From contig JAWRVZ010000244.1 in assembly GCA_037043235.1 (NCBI GenBank), positions 248,001 through 312,000 of the forward strand: a stretch of 64,000 nucleotides of DNA. Direction: 5' to 3'. This DNA is from Rhodeus uyekii. Its lineage: Eukaryota; Chordata; Actinopteri; Cypriniformes; Acheilognathidae. The notes under the pieces are model-generated. The model did not search any database. It had not been told where the DNA came from and saw nothing but the letters and a program-made list of their open reading frames with translations. The translations under genes were made by a program, and so were the position numbers. Below, piece by piece: positions 1 through 9,616 of the stretch (its first letter is position 1; each line of letters begins with the position of its first letter).

Positions 1-485
1 AGGCTTCCGACAATATCAGTCTCCTTTTTTTCTTTAAGACTGTTGTCATGGCTAGCAAAACCAAAAACATAAAACATGAATTTATTCAAAAACAACGTCT
101 GGCCATCTATTTAGTCATCTGCTGTTTTGAAGCACACACACTTTTTATATTTACTAAATTACATGGTAAACACACAAGCTTTGAATTAAATCAACTTGTT
201 TTTCCTTTTTTCTTAGAAGAGTCAATTACCAAGGAAAGTTGGACATTGGTTAAATTCAGCTTTTCATATGTTCCACTTCTGCAACATCATGCGGTTATTC
301 TTGAGCCACAAGGTTGCTGGGAGCAGACGGCATTCATCAATCAAGGTGCCATTTCAGATTACTGAGGAGTTCTTTCTATTCAGTTAAAAGTTTGAGGGGC
401 AAAAATGTAACCATAGGAATTTTGGTACAATTTCATTCCACCATTGGTGTATGTGCACATCTAAATCATCGGCAAGTGTCTGTTG
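1..485. other. Intergenic, no gene recognised
   Basis: AT-rich sequence with only short chance open frames. I recognise no coding, RNA or repeat feature here. Confidence 0.5.
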
Positions 486-691
<206 letters not shown>

Positions 692-1236
692 TTGATGACA
701 AGAGGCGGGCAGGCAGGATAGCACGGAAGGGGGGCCTTGAATGCTATCAAAACTGGATTAGCAGCTGCTGGCTGGTTGAGGCCTGGGGTGAGGGTACAAA
801 GCCGGGACAGTAGAGGGGAAAGCCTGGTATTCAGCCCTGCTTCTCCCCCAGAGCTGGGAACTTCCTGACTTGTTCAGACTCAATACACAACATAAACACA
901 ACTGCACCAGCACCTCTATCTTATTTATTTTGTTAGTTTACATGATAATATGCTACCTGATAACAAATTTCTGCTAATAATAATCCTAGTTAGGTTTAGG
1001 ATAGCATAAATAAATGCAAAATACATATTAAAAGCTGTAAATAAAAACACAATTTGTATATGTAAATTATACTTCAAATTCGGTTTAAACAATACTCTCA
1101 TTGTGAGTAATTTTGTGAGTAATTTCGACTCCTAGTCTCTTACAATGTTCTCTTGCTATCACCATTTGCTATACTTCTAACCCCTGATGTTTATTACTCA
1201 ATAGAATTTCCCACGACAAAAAAAAAGAGAAAAAAA

Positions 1237-1306
1237 AGTCACCAGTCCGCGGCGAAATTAACATGCGTTTACCGGTCCGTGGCACAAAAAAGGTTGGGGA
1301 CCATTG
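1237..1306 (-). mobile_element. hAT-type transposon end (fragment)
   Basis: The stretch ends in GGTTGGGGACCATTGGTG, the reverse complement of a terminus of the form CAGTGGTCCCCAACC. Inside it are the words CAGTCCGCGG and ACCGGTCCGTGG. The same terminus and internal words recur in the opposite orientation at 39857. This end type is common in fish hAT elements. Only one end is visible, and no transposase was found. Confidence 0.55.
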
Positions 1307-1307
1307 G

Positions 1308-1622
1308 TGTAGCGAGCATGCGTAATGTTTAAGTTCTGTTTCTGTTCAGTTTCTATTTCTGTTTGCCTATGTTCTCTGTCATTAATTCACTTGTTTGTTC
1401 CCATAGTTACTAATTTCGTTCACCTGTTGCTTAACTGGTATTCTCATTACTCGCCATGTATTTAAGCCCTTAGTTCTTTGCCCTTTGTTGTTTATGGAAG
1501 AGTGGTTGTATAATTCTCCATGGGTTCTCCTGAGAACGCCTAGGTTTTTGTTTTCCTGTATAATAAAGTGTTTATTTTGGATTCTCTGTCGTTGTGTGCT
1601 CTGTATACAACCACTGCCTGAC
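1308..1622 (+). repeat. Putative solo LTR remnant
   Basis: The segment begins TGTAGCG and ends GCCTGACA. It has a TATA-like TATTTAAG near 1459 and an AATAAA signal near 1563, about 60 bp before the end. That promoter then poly(A)-signal order is typical of an LTR of the gypsy type, and it resembles the layout of the LTR at 3929-4418 but not its sequence. No target duplication or internal region was found, so the boundaries are approximate. It could instead be part of another repeat. Confidence 0.45.
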
Positions 1623-2737
1623 AGAATAAAAGCTTTAAAGCCGGCTTAAAGTTTTTAGAAATGTACTCTTGAGTGTATTCTTCTGTAAAATAGTGTGGTG
1701 TATGTTATGAAATATTCAATAATTTACCCTTTTTTTCATTTAATGCATGGATGGATGAGCAACATAAAAGTTGACAAGAAATTGCATTTAAAGTCCATGA
1801 TATCATGATTTATTTTTGGGAACTGATAAATTAATGTTCTTGACTTGACTTTGACTAACACTTACTGATAAAGAATCTTTGTGTATTTGTTCTTCTGGAG
1901 GATCAAGCAATTTATGGAATTGTTTAGGCCATCAGTCAACCCAGAGGTTACCACAGCCTCTTTGGCCGCATCTCCTGACATTGATAAAGACAGACACTGA
2001 GAGACACTACACACACTTTGCCAGATAACCACAGGACATGCTGGCCTAAAGAACATCAAACGATTTATCAATGACCAGGAGGCCACTGAGCCGCCAAGAC
2101 ACTGGTGGTTTGGCTCTTAGTCTGACCCCAGGACAGTCTATTGGAGAGATGTCTCATTTTCAAAGACAAAATGAAGATGGTTTCCGCAGTCAATCTACTC
2201 TCTTTTCCCTCAGGCGCACAGGAGGCCTGCAGCAGAATTCCTTTGCCATTGAGTGCATATCAGAGATGATTCAAATGCCAAAAAAAGTAAAAAACATGGA
2301 AGAGGGCATGATTTTTGGGTAAATATTCAGTAGAAAGCTGCTTCCCTGCAGTGGGAAATGCAGATGCCTTTTTGGAAGTGTTAAGTCAATATAGCGCCTC
2401 AGGTGGTCTCTCTCTCTCTCATTTGACATTGTTATCTCTGTTCAGTCAACCAAATCCTTTAGCATACTTCACCTCCTCTACATTCAAAAAGTGCTGGAGG
2501 TGATTTATATCTTCTCAGCGGTTTTTATCGATAGTATTCTGGAATTACTCATTACAATAAAAATGCATGCCTGCCTATGCCAGGAAACTTGATTACAATG
2601 GCATTTGTAATTCATCGTTGATGCAGCGTAAGCTACTTAATTCAGTCAGATTAGCAGATTAGCATGTGGGATATTTGCCCACTCTGTATAACTCTGGGGG
2701 ATTCATTTATTTATTATACTTGGTCTCTTTTATTTAC
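1623..2737. other. Intergenic, no gene recognised
   Basis: Short open frames on both strands lack any recognisable family and show no splice-supported continuation. I see no repeat or RNA gene. Confidence 0.4.
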
Positions 2738-2798
2738 ACACCCTCATGTCGTTCCAAAATGGTGTCATTTTTTTTTTTGAAGCACAAACGCACAAACG

Positions 2799-2843
<45 letters not shown>

Positions 2844-3058
2844 ACATTAAATGTAAGCTATTTTAAAGAATGTTCCAGTGTTTTTTTCCATACTTTGAAA
2901 GTCAATTGTGTCCAATATTGTTGTTTTTGGACCCTATTGACTTTCGTTGTATGACCAAAAGTAGCTGAAATATCTACTTTTGTCTTACACAGAAGAAACA
3001 AAGTCCTTAATGTTTGGCACAGGTTTTAATTTTTTGGGTGAATTATCCATTTAATATT
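2738..3058 (+). repeat. Dispersed foldback repeat of the GGGTGAAYTATCC family
   Basis: The left part reads CACCCTCATGTCGTTCCAAA. The right part has TTTGGGTGAATTATCC followed by ATTTAA. These are the two inverted ends of a very abundant cyprinid non-autonomous element. A (CA)n tract at about 2800-2848 sits in its middle. Diverged members of the family recur at 36785 and 38265. Confidence 0.65.
2800..2848. repeat. (CA)n microsatellite
   Basis: About 20 CA units with small interruptions at each end, embedded in the dispersed repeat around it. Confidence 0.95.
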
Positions 3059-3923
3059 TAGATCAAAGAACCACAAGGAGAGTTTGACCCCATCACCTCA
3101 TGCAACGGGTTCACATGGCAGCCATGCCTCTTAACGTAACTGAGACTCCACTGGATCGCCTGGCTGAGGATGTGATAAAGTGTACGGTTACGGGTCTACG
3201 CCGCTGGCCCAGCAGCCGCCTCTAGTGTTACCCCTGCCCGGCAGCAGGATCCATAATCTTAACATCAATTATTCAATCAGCAAGACTTCACAGCCAGTAC
3301 TAAGCAACGAGGAGAGTGGTGTGTGCGCGTATGTGTTATGCAATACATTGAGCCCTCAGTGAGGTCACACACCTTGACTCCATGTACCAGAGTGACTAGT
3401 GCAACCAAGTCAATGTGGTGTACTACAAGCAATGTTTTCAAACTTTCTCGCAAACATTCCTAATTACTATTTTCATTGAGAAATACTCTAAACTTTCCAA
3501 TACTTTAGCCATTTTTGCTTGGAGCTCAAAATAATAACAGCATCCAGTGAATTCAAATTGCAGACTTGACTTATTCTAATGGTCTGTCTACTTCTGTAAC
3601 AACCTGTCTGATGAGACTGTGGTAAGCTTTGGTAATGTGCAGTCACATTTATCACAGCACACGATATGGTTGTAGATGTAACCCATTACATTCTCATGTA
3701 GCTCATGTTAGCCAAGTTAGCCAACAAAAGCTAAAGTCGCGATCAATTCATCAACAATCTCAAACCATGTGGCTCTTGTCTTGTAAAAGCTTTCATTTTT
3801 GATGCTTTGCCAGCCTAGTGCACTAAGGTATAATTTCAGAAAGTCAAAATGAGAAAACCACGCATAAACACAGCTTTTGAACATTTTTAAAAATATAAAC
3901 ACTGGGAAAATTCAAAATTGTGT
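3059..3923. other. Intergenic, no gene recognised
   Basis: Unremarkable AT-rich DNA between the dispersed repeat and the chromovirus insertion. A slightly GC-richer patch (3110-3260) has a short frame starting at ATG 3125 that I could not assign to any family. Confidence 0.4.
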
Positions 3924-3928
3924 GTTAA

Positions 3929-4418
3929 TGTTATGGGTGAGGCTCCCTCTCCGCTTCCTCCGGATCACCAGAGGGAGCTCTCACCTGAATATTGACTGGT
4001 TACCTGAACTACAATCCCCACAGACACTCAGACCTGGAACTGATTGCTGCACACCTGCAGCCCATCACACACACTATATTAGCACACCACTCACAAATCA
4101 CCTTGCGAAGTCTCGATTTGCTACTGCCTATCATTCTGAGCGTTTATTTCCCTGGATTGCTATTCTGTTGTTGACCTTGGACTGTTCCGACTATTCGACC
4201 CTTTGCTACCTGCCCTGAACATTGCCTGTCTCTCTGGTTTGTTGATCTTCTGCCGCCTGCCCTGATCTTTTGCCTGACTCTTGGATTGTGTCTGTTTGCT
4301 GCCGGTCCTGACCCTAGCCTGTCCCTGTTTACGTTCTTGTTTTGTCACCCACCTGTACTCTGCCTATCTCTGTAATAAAGCTGCAGATGGATCCTCACTC
4401 TGTTGACTCCTCATTACA
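3929..4418 (+). repeat. 5' LTR of chromovirus
   Basis: 490 bp from TGTTATGGGTG to CATTACA. It holds a TATA-like box (4075-4081), a predicted RNA start near 4105 and an AATAAA at 4374-4379. U3 is therefore about 176 bp, R about 290 bp and U5 only about 25 bp. The Gag ATG (4387) lies inside the LTR, 13 bp past the polyadenylation signal start, so the end of the LTR is coding. It is the same as the 3' copy at every position I compared. Confidence 0.95.
4075..4081 (+). promoter_or_regulatory. LTR TATA-like box
   Basis: TATATTA in the 5' LTR, preceded by CACACAC. A start about 30 bp downstream would fall at about 4105, exactly where the segment complementary to the primer site begins. This coincidence supports both assignments. 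The 3' LTR has the same box at 4858-4864 plus 4000 (8858-8864). Confidence 0.6.
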
Positions 4419-7400
4419 GAAGACTTCGCCAGACACCGATCCAGCAGCTATGATGCAATTCTCTTCAGAGCTGTCAGCACAGAGTCACCAGCTTGCTATG
4501 CATCAGCACCAACTCGAACGCCTAACCATCTTGACTGAGGAGCTTGTTCAAGCGCTGCAAGGTCTCCGTCCCACATCCTCTGAAGCTGCTGTGGCGTCCC
4601 CACCACCACCCGTCGATGCACCACCGCATCCTCCCACCAACGTGAATCCGCGGTTAGCATTTCCTGAAAAATTTGATGGTGACTCGACGAAATGCAAGGG
4701 ATTTCTGTTGCAATGCTCATTGTTCGTCAAACAACAACCCGCTTTGTATCCCACTGACGCAAGCAGGATATCTCTGGTATGTTCACTATTGACTGGAAAG
4801 GCTTTACAGTGGGCCACCGCGGTGTGGGGAGATGACGGCACTGCTTTTCCGTCTTTCAATATGTTCCTGCAACGTTTCAAAGAAGTGTTCGATCATCCGG
4901 CCGGAGGTAAGAGTGCGGGTGACCAACTGCTCGCGCTGAGCCAGGGGAGAAGGACGGCAGCGGAATATGCGCTATCTTTTCGCACTCTTGCGGCTCAAAC
5001 AAACTGGGTAGAGGACACGTTAAAGCTATTATACAGAAGGGGATTGGATCAGGACCTGCAAGCAGAGCTGGCGTGTCGTGACGAGGGGAGATCCTTAAGC
5101 GAGTTTATCGAACTTTCAATACAGATTGACAACCTCATCCGCTCACGTCGCCCTGTCCACACCAGGTTCACCGACGTTCACACCACACCCGTGGAACCCA
5201 TGCAGCTTGGCTACACACACCTAACACCCGAGGAACGTGATCGACGCATCCGGCATCATCTATGCATGTACTGCGGCCAGGCTGGGCACCTCAAATTGTC
5301 ATGCCCTGTTCGTCCTACGTCTACCAAGCCCAAGACGGTGAGTGCACTCCTGCAATCAGATTACTCCTCTTGTCTGAAGATCCCAGTAAGGTTAACCAGT
5401 CGAAGTTTGAGTATTTCCACTTCAGCTTTGTTAGATTCTGGGGCAGCTGGCAACTTTATGTCATATGAGTTTGCTCAACAGTATGACCTCACCTTGACCC
5501 AATGCAATTCTTCTCTGGCAGTGGAGGCGTTAGATGGTCGTCCCATCGGAAAGGGGAGAGTCACACATCTCACAGAAGAAGTCACCATGCAGATTGGAGT
5601 GCTACACACCGAGACCATCAGATTTTACATAATTCATGCCCCACATAACTCTATCATCCTTGGTCTACCTTGGTTACGCCGACATAACCCTTGCATCTCA
5701 TGGAAAGAGGAACAAATTGTTCAGTGGGACCCAGCCTGCCATAAGAATTGCCTGACTCGCGTCACACCTCTACCCTTGCAGACCGTTAACCTTAAGGAAC
5801 ACAATCCCGTATTTTCTGAGTTACCCGATGAGTATTCTGATTTGACTGAGGCATTCAGTAAAACTAAGGCATCTCAATTACCACCCCACCGACTCAATGA
5901 CTGTGCCATCGAGCTACTCCCTGGCGCCACACCCCCGAGGGGAAGGATATTTCCATTATCACAGCCCGAGTCAGAAGCCATGAAATCGTATATCCAAGAA
6001 GAACTGGCAAAAGGTTTCATTAGACCCTCTACGTCTCCAGCATCAGCCGGATTCTTCTTCGTCAAGAAAAAGGATGGTGGCCTGAGACCTTGCATCGATT
6101 ATCGAGGTCTTAATGACGTTACCATTAAGTTCCGATACCCGTTACCCTTGGTTCCAGCAGCACTGGAACAACTTCGTCAAGCCAGATACTTCACCAAGCT
6201 TGATCTACGCAGTGCATACAACCTGATCCGAATTAGAGAAGGCGATGAGTGGAAGACTGCCTTCTCAACCTCTTCAGGGCACTACGAATATCTGGTCATG
6301 CCATTCGGCTTAGCTAACAGCCCTTCCGTGTTCCAGTCATTCATCAACGATGTCTTCCGTGATATGCTGGACAGATGGGTAATCGTGTACATCGATGACA
6401 TCTTGATCTACTCTAATTCCCTTGAAGAACACGTTCAGCATGTAAGAGCAGTACTCACACGCCTAATCCAGCATCAGCTTTATGCCAAAGCAGAGAAATG
6501 CGAATTCCATCAAACATCCACCACCTTCCTGGGGTACATCATCAGTCAAGAGGGGGTAGCCATGGATGAGAACAAAGTAAGAGCCGTGCTTGACTGGCCT
6601 CAGCCACGTACTGTGAAGGAGCTACAGAGATTCCTGGGGTTCGCTAATTTCTACCGGCGCTTCATAAAGAACTTCAGCACGGTGGCCGCTCCGATAACTG
6701 CCATGACTAAGCGTTCCCCCTCACGTCTCATCTGGTCACCGGAGGCCCTAAAAGCATTCACGAACCTCAAAACACGTTTCACGTCAGCACCCATTCTCCA
6801 TCATCCCGACCCAGATCTTCCGTTCATTGTGGAGGTGGATGCTTCCAGCATAGGCATCGGGGCTGTTCTTTCACAACGTCACGGGTCTCCACCAAAGATG
6901 TTTCCCTGTGCTTTCTTCTCTCGGAAGCTGTCCTCTGCAGAGAGAAACTATGATGTCGGCAACCGCGAACTCTTGGCCATAAAAGCCGCCTTAGAGGAGT
7001 GGCGTCACTGGTTGGAGGGAGCTCAACATCCATTCACAGTAGTTACAGACCACAAGAATTTAGAATATCTACGCTCAGCAAAACGACTAAATCCTCGACA
7101 GGCCAGATGGGCCATGTTCTTCACCCGGTTCGACTTCATTGTTACGTATAGACCTGGATCCAAGAACACAAAGGCAGACGCACTTTCACGCCAATGTGGT
7201 GACCTGATTCCAGATAAAAAGGAGGAAAATATCATTCCTGAAACACTGCTGGTTGCACCCGTACAGTGGGACATCCTGATAGAAATTACCCAATTCAACA
7301 TCCAGAACCCTCCACCAGCAAATTGCCCGCCCAATCTCACTTTTGTTCCTGAACCCCTACGAGAGAGACTCTTACATCAAGTTCACACAACTCCCAGCTC

Positions 7401-8778
7401 AGGTCATCCTGGGATCACCGCTACTCACCATCTTCTTACTAACCAATTCTGGTGGCCTACAATGTTTTCAGACACCACAAAATTCGTAAAGAACTGTATC
7501 ATATGCAATACCTCCAAAACCCCTCGACAAATGCCAGCTGGTCTACTTCAACCTCTGCCCGTTCCTCAGCGCCCTTGGTCCCATATAGCCATCGATTTCC
7601 TTACTGACCTCCCTAGGTCCCAAGGCAACACCACTATACTGACAGTTATAGACCGGTTTTCCAAAGCCTGTCGTCTCATTCCTCTACCTAAGCTCCCCAC
7701 TGCCTTCGAGACCGCGGAGGCACTGTGCAATTATGTTTTTCGCTTCTATGGACTACCCGAAGACATAGTTTCTGACAGAGGGCCTCAATTCACTTCTAGA
7801 GTATGGTCAGCCTTCTTCAAACAGCTTAATGTGAATATCAGTCTCACCTCTGGTTACCATCCGCAGTCCAACGGTCAAACAGAACGCCTCAACCAAGAAC
7901 TCGCACGTTTTCTAAGAGCCTACTGCCAACACAATCAGTCTGACTGGAGTAGATATCTCATGTGGGCAGAATATGCGCAGAACTCTCTTCAGAAACCTGC
8001 CACCGGCCTGACTCCTTTCAAGTGCATCTTAGGCTATCAACCACCCTTATTTCCCTGGTCTGGGGAACCTACCAATCTACCCTCAGTCAGTGAATGGCTT
8101 CAGCGGAGCGAGGAAACCTGGAACCGAGCTCACACCCATCTGTTACACGCAGTACGCAGACAGACACAACAGGCCAATCGTCACCGTCGCCCAGGTCCAG
8201 AGTATACACCGGGGCAGTGGGTTTGGCTTTCCACAAGAGACCTGCGCCTCAAACTCCCATGTCGAAAACTCAATCCTAGGTATGTGGGTCCATTCAGAAT
8301 CATTAAACAGATTACACCAGTTTCATTTCGTTTAAACTTACCCGATAACTATCGTATTTCTCCCACATTTCATGTTTCGCTTCTGAAACCTGCTGCTGGT
8401 CCGGGAGGAGAGCCGGAGAGTGGAGCCGAAGTACAGACCCCTCAACCCCTTCTGGTCGATGGCGAGGAGGCGTATCAAGTTCGCGAGTTGCTCGACTCCA
8501 GACGCCGGGGCAGGACTCTACAGTATCTGGTGGACTGGGAGGGGTACGGTCCGGAGGAGCGATCCTGGGTCAACAGGGATGATATCCTCGACCCCACACT
8601 CACTGAGGAGTTCCACAGGATGCACCCGGAGAAACCGTCCCCTCGGCCTCGTGGAAGACCCCGGCGTCGTTTGCCTCCTCGCGTCAGGAGCCGCTCGCAG
8701 GGGGGGGGCTCTGTTATGGGTGAGGCTCCCTCTCCGCTTCCTCCGGATCACCAGAGGGAGCTCTCACCTGAATATTGA
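4387..8778 (+). CDS. Gag-Pol polyprotein of chromovirus, intact
   Basis: A single open frame of 1463 codons from ATG 4387 (the first in-frame ATG; codons upstream are LTR without ATG) to TGA 8776-8778. Order: Gag/capsid (about 60-265); CCHC zinc knuckle CMYCGQAGHLKLSC (about 293-306); aspartic protease with DSGA (about 350); reverse transcriptase with YIDD (about 668); RNase H (Asp about 818); integrase HHCC zinc finger (from about 1007); catalytic Asp1070, Asp1130 and Glu1166 with the D,D35E spacing; a GPY/F-like YVGPFRI; and a chromodomain (about 1363-1415) followed by an Arg/Pro-rich tail. Chromodomains in such elements direct integration to modified chromatin. Gag and Pol are fused without stop or frameshift, as in Tf1. 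Every catalytic motif I looked for is present. The frame starts in the 5' LTR and ends 67 bp into the 3' LTR, so both protein ends are LTR-encoded. Confidence 0.95.
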   Translation: MDPHSVDSSLQKTSPDTDPAAMMQFSSELSAQSHQLAMHQHQLERLTILTEELVQALQGLRPTSSEAAVASPPPPVDAPPHPPTNVNPRLAFPEKFDGDSTKCKGFLLQCSLFVKQQPALYPTDASRISLVCSLLTGKALQWATAVWGDDGTAFPSFNMFLQRFKEVFDHPAGGKSAGDQLLALSQGRRTAAEYALSFRTLAAQTNWVEDTLKLLYRRGLDQDLQAELACRDEGRSLSEFIELSIQIDNLIRSRRPVHTRFTDVHTTPVEPMQLGYTHLTPEERDRRIRHHLCMYCGQAGHLKLSCPVRPTSTKPKTVSALLQSDYSSCLKIPVRLTSRSLSISTSALLDSGAAGNFMSYEFAQQYDLTLTQCNSSLAVEALDGRPIGKGRVTHLTEEVTMQIGVLHTETIRFYIIHAPHNSIILGLPWLRRHNPCISWKEEQIVQWDPACHKNCLTRVTPLPLQTVNLKEHNPVFSELPDEYSDLTEAFSKTKASQLPPHRLNDCAIELLPGATPPRGRIFPLSQPESEAMKSYIQEELAKGFIRPSTSPASAGFFFVKKKDGGLRPCIDYRGLNDVTIKFRYPLPLVPAALEQLRQARYFTKLDLRSAYNLIRIREGDEWKTAFSTSSGHYEYLVMPFGLANSPSVFQSFINDVFRDMLDRWVIVYIDDILIYSNSLEEHVQHVRAVLTRLIQHQLYAKAEKCEFHQTSTTFLGYIISQEGVAMDENKVRAVLDWPQPRTVKELQRFLGFANFYRRFIKNFSTVAAPITAMTKRSPSRLIWSPEALKAFTNLKTRFTSAPILHHPDPDLPFIVEVDASSIGIGAVLSQRHGSPPKMFPCAFFSRKLSSAERNYDVGNRELLAIKAALEEWRHWLEGAQHPFTVVTDHKNLEYLRSAKRLNPRQARWAMFFTRFDFIVTYRPGSKNTKADALSRQCGDLIPDKKEENIIPETLLVAPVQWDILIEITQFNIQNPPPANCPPNLTFVPEPLRERLLHQVHTTPSSGHPGITATHHLLTNQFWWPTMFSDTTKFVKNCIICNTSKTPRQMPAGLLQPLPVPQRPWSHIAIDFLTDLPRSQGNTTILTVIDRFSKACRLIPLPKLPTAFETAEALCNYVFRFYGLPEDIVSDRGPQFTSRVWSAFFKQLNVNISLTSGYHPQSNGQTERLNQELARFLRAYCQHNQSDWSRYLMWAEYAQNSLQKPATGLTPFKCILGYQPPLFPWSGEPTNLPSVSEWLQRSEETWNRAHTHLLHAVRRQTQQANRHRRPGPEYTPGQWVWLSTRDLRLKLPCRKLNPRYVGPFRIIKQITPVSFRLNLPDNYRISPTFHVSLLKPAAGPGGEPESGAEVQTPQPLLVDGEEAYQVRELLDSRRRGRTLQYLVDWEGYGPEERSWVNRDDILDPTLTEEFHRMHPEKPSPRPRGRPRRRLPPRVRSRSQGGGSVMGEAPSPLPPDHQRELSPEY
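4421..4429 (+). other. Self-priming primer-binding site
   Basis: Two bases after the LTR end lies AGACTTCGC, the exact reverse complement of GCGAAGTCT at 4105-4113, the predicted 5' end of the element RNA. There is no TGG-starting match to a tRNA 3' end at the LTR junction. Tf1 of fission yeast, and by prediction sushi elements, prime reverse transcription with the 5' end of their own RNA in this way. The 9-bp perfect match is seen; the function is inference. The site lies inside the Gag coding frame. Confidence 0.7.
8699..8711 (+). other. Polypurine tract
   Basis: An A followed by nine G and then CTC ends directly against the TG of the 3' LTR. This position and composition fit the RNase H-resistant primer for plus-strand synthesis. 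It is translated in frame as a Gly run of the polyprotein. Confidence 0.75.
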
Positions 8779-9201
8779 CTGGTTACCTGAACTACAATCC
8801 CCACAGACACTCAGACCTGGAACTGATTGCTGCACACCTGCAGCCCATCACACACACTATATTAGCACACCACTCACAAATCACCTTGCGAAGTCTCGAT
8901 TTGCTACTGCCTATCATTCTGAGCGTTTATTTCCCTGGATTGCTATTCTGTTGTTGACCTTGGACTGTTCCGACTATTCGACCCTTTGCTACCTGCCCTG
9001 AACATTGCCTGTCTCTCTGGTTTGTTGATCTTCTGCCGCCTGCCCTGATCTTTTGCCTGACTCTTGGATTGTGTCTGTTTGCTGCCGGTCCTGACCCTAG
9101 CCTGTCCCTGTTTACGTTCTTGTTTTGTCACCCACCTGTACTCTGCCTATCTCTGTAATAAAGCTGCAGATGGATCCTCACTCTGTTGACTCCTCATTAC
9201 A
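8712..9201 (+). repeat. 3' LTR of chromovirus
   Basis: 490 bp, offset by 4783 bp from the 5' copy and reading the same throughout. It ends CATTACA directly before the second GTTAA. It carries the last 22 codons and the stop of Gag-Pol, and supplies the AATAAA (9157-9162) for the element RNA. Confidence 0.95.
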
Positions 9202-9206
9202 GTTAA

Positions 9207-9610
9207 ATATCTAGCATAATATACTACGCAGGCAGCATTTAAAAGCAATATAAGAACATTGTCAACACGAAAGTCAGTTTCAATATAATACTTTTTTCTT
9301 TTGTCTTTATTCTAAGCCACCATTGCATGTAGTCGTCACAAAGGTGACAACAAGAGAGAATGACTTAAAGTGATTGAAATTAATCAAAAGATTAATTAAA
9401 CCATTCAAATTAACAGTTCATAAATCAAGGTGTAAAACAGATTGTAATATCTTCCATAAATTTAATTTTAAACATATTTAATTTAGTAAAAAACATGTTT
9501 TAACAATCACACATCATATTTTACATAAATACAATCATATAGCCTTTATATTTTAAAAAGAGATCCTTATATTTGGAGGCACTTAGCATCACACATTTTG
9601 AAATTGCCTT
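9207..9610. other. Intergenic, AT-rich
   Basis: Sequence directly right of the chromovirus insertion. It is the continuation of the target locus. No gene seen. Confidence 0.4.
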
Positions 9611-9616
9611 GCTACC

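Larger units (their letters stand above)
3929..9201 (+). mobile_element. Complete Ty3/gypsy chromovirus (Tf1/sushi type)
   Basis: A full-length 5273-bp LTR retrotransposon. Two 490-bp LTRs (3929-4418, 8712-9201) begin TG and end CA and read identically. They are flanked by a perfect 5-bp target duplication GTTAA (3924-3928 and 9202-9206). One uninterrupted Gag-Pol frame fills the interior. Chromodomain, domain order (Gag, protease, RT, RNase H, integrase, chromodomain) and a self-complementary primer site place it with the Tf1/sushi chromoviruses. No envelope gene is present. Identical LTRs and an open frame imply a very recent insertion that may still be competent to move; that is inference. 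The host DNA around it is unrelated and AT-richer. Confidence 0.95.

Noticed and set aside
4160..4348. Minus-strand frame in the LTR (and its copy at 8943-9131)
   Set aside because: It lies wholly in LTR sequence, overlaps promoter and poly(A) signals, and has no recognisable domain.
4342..4386. Gag-Pol start upstream at 4342
   Set aside because: The codon there is TTG and no ATG occurs before 4387. A eukaryotic start at ATG 4387 is simpler.
8420..9001. 193-codon frame overlapping the 3' end of the chromovirus
   Set aside because: It is a shadow frame of the chromodomain region and LTR. An accessory or envelope-type gene was considered, but there is no ATG start of note, signal peptide or membrane segment.
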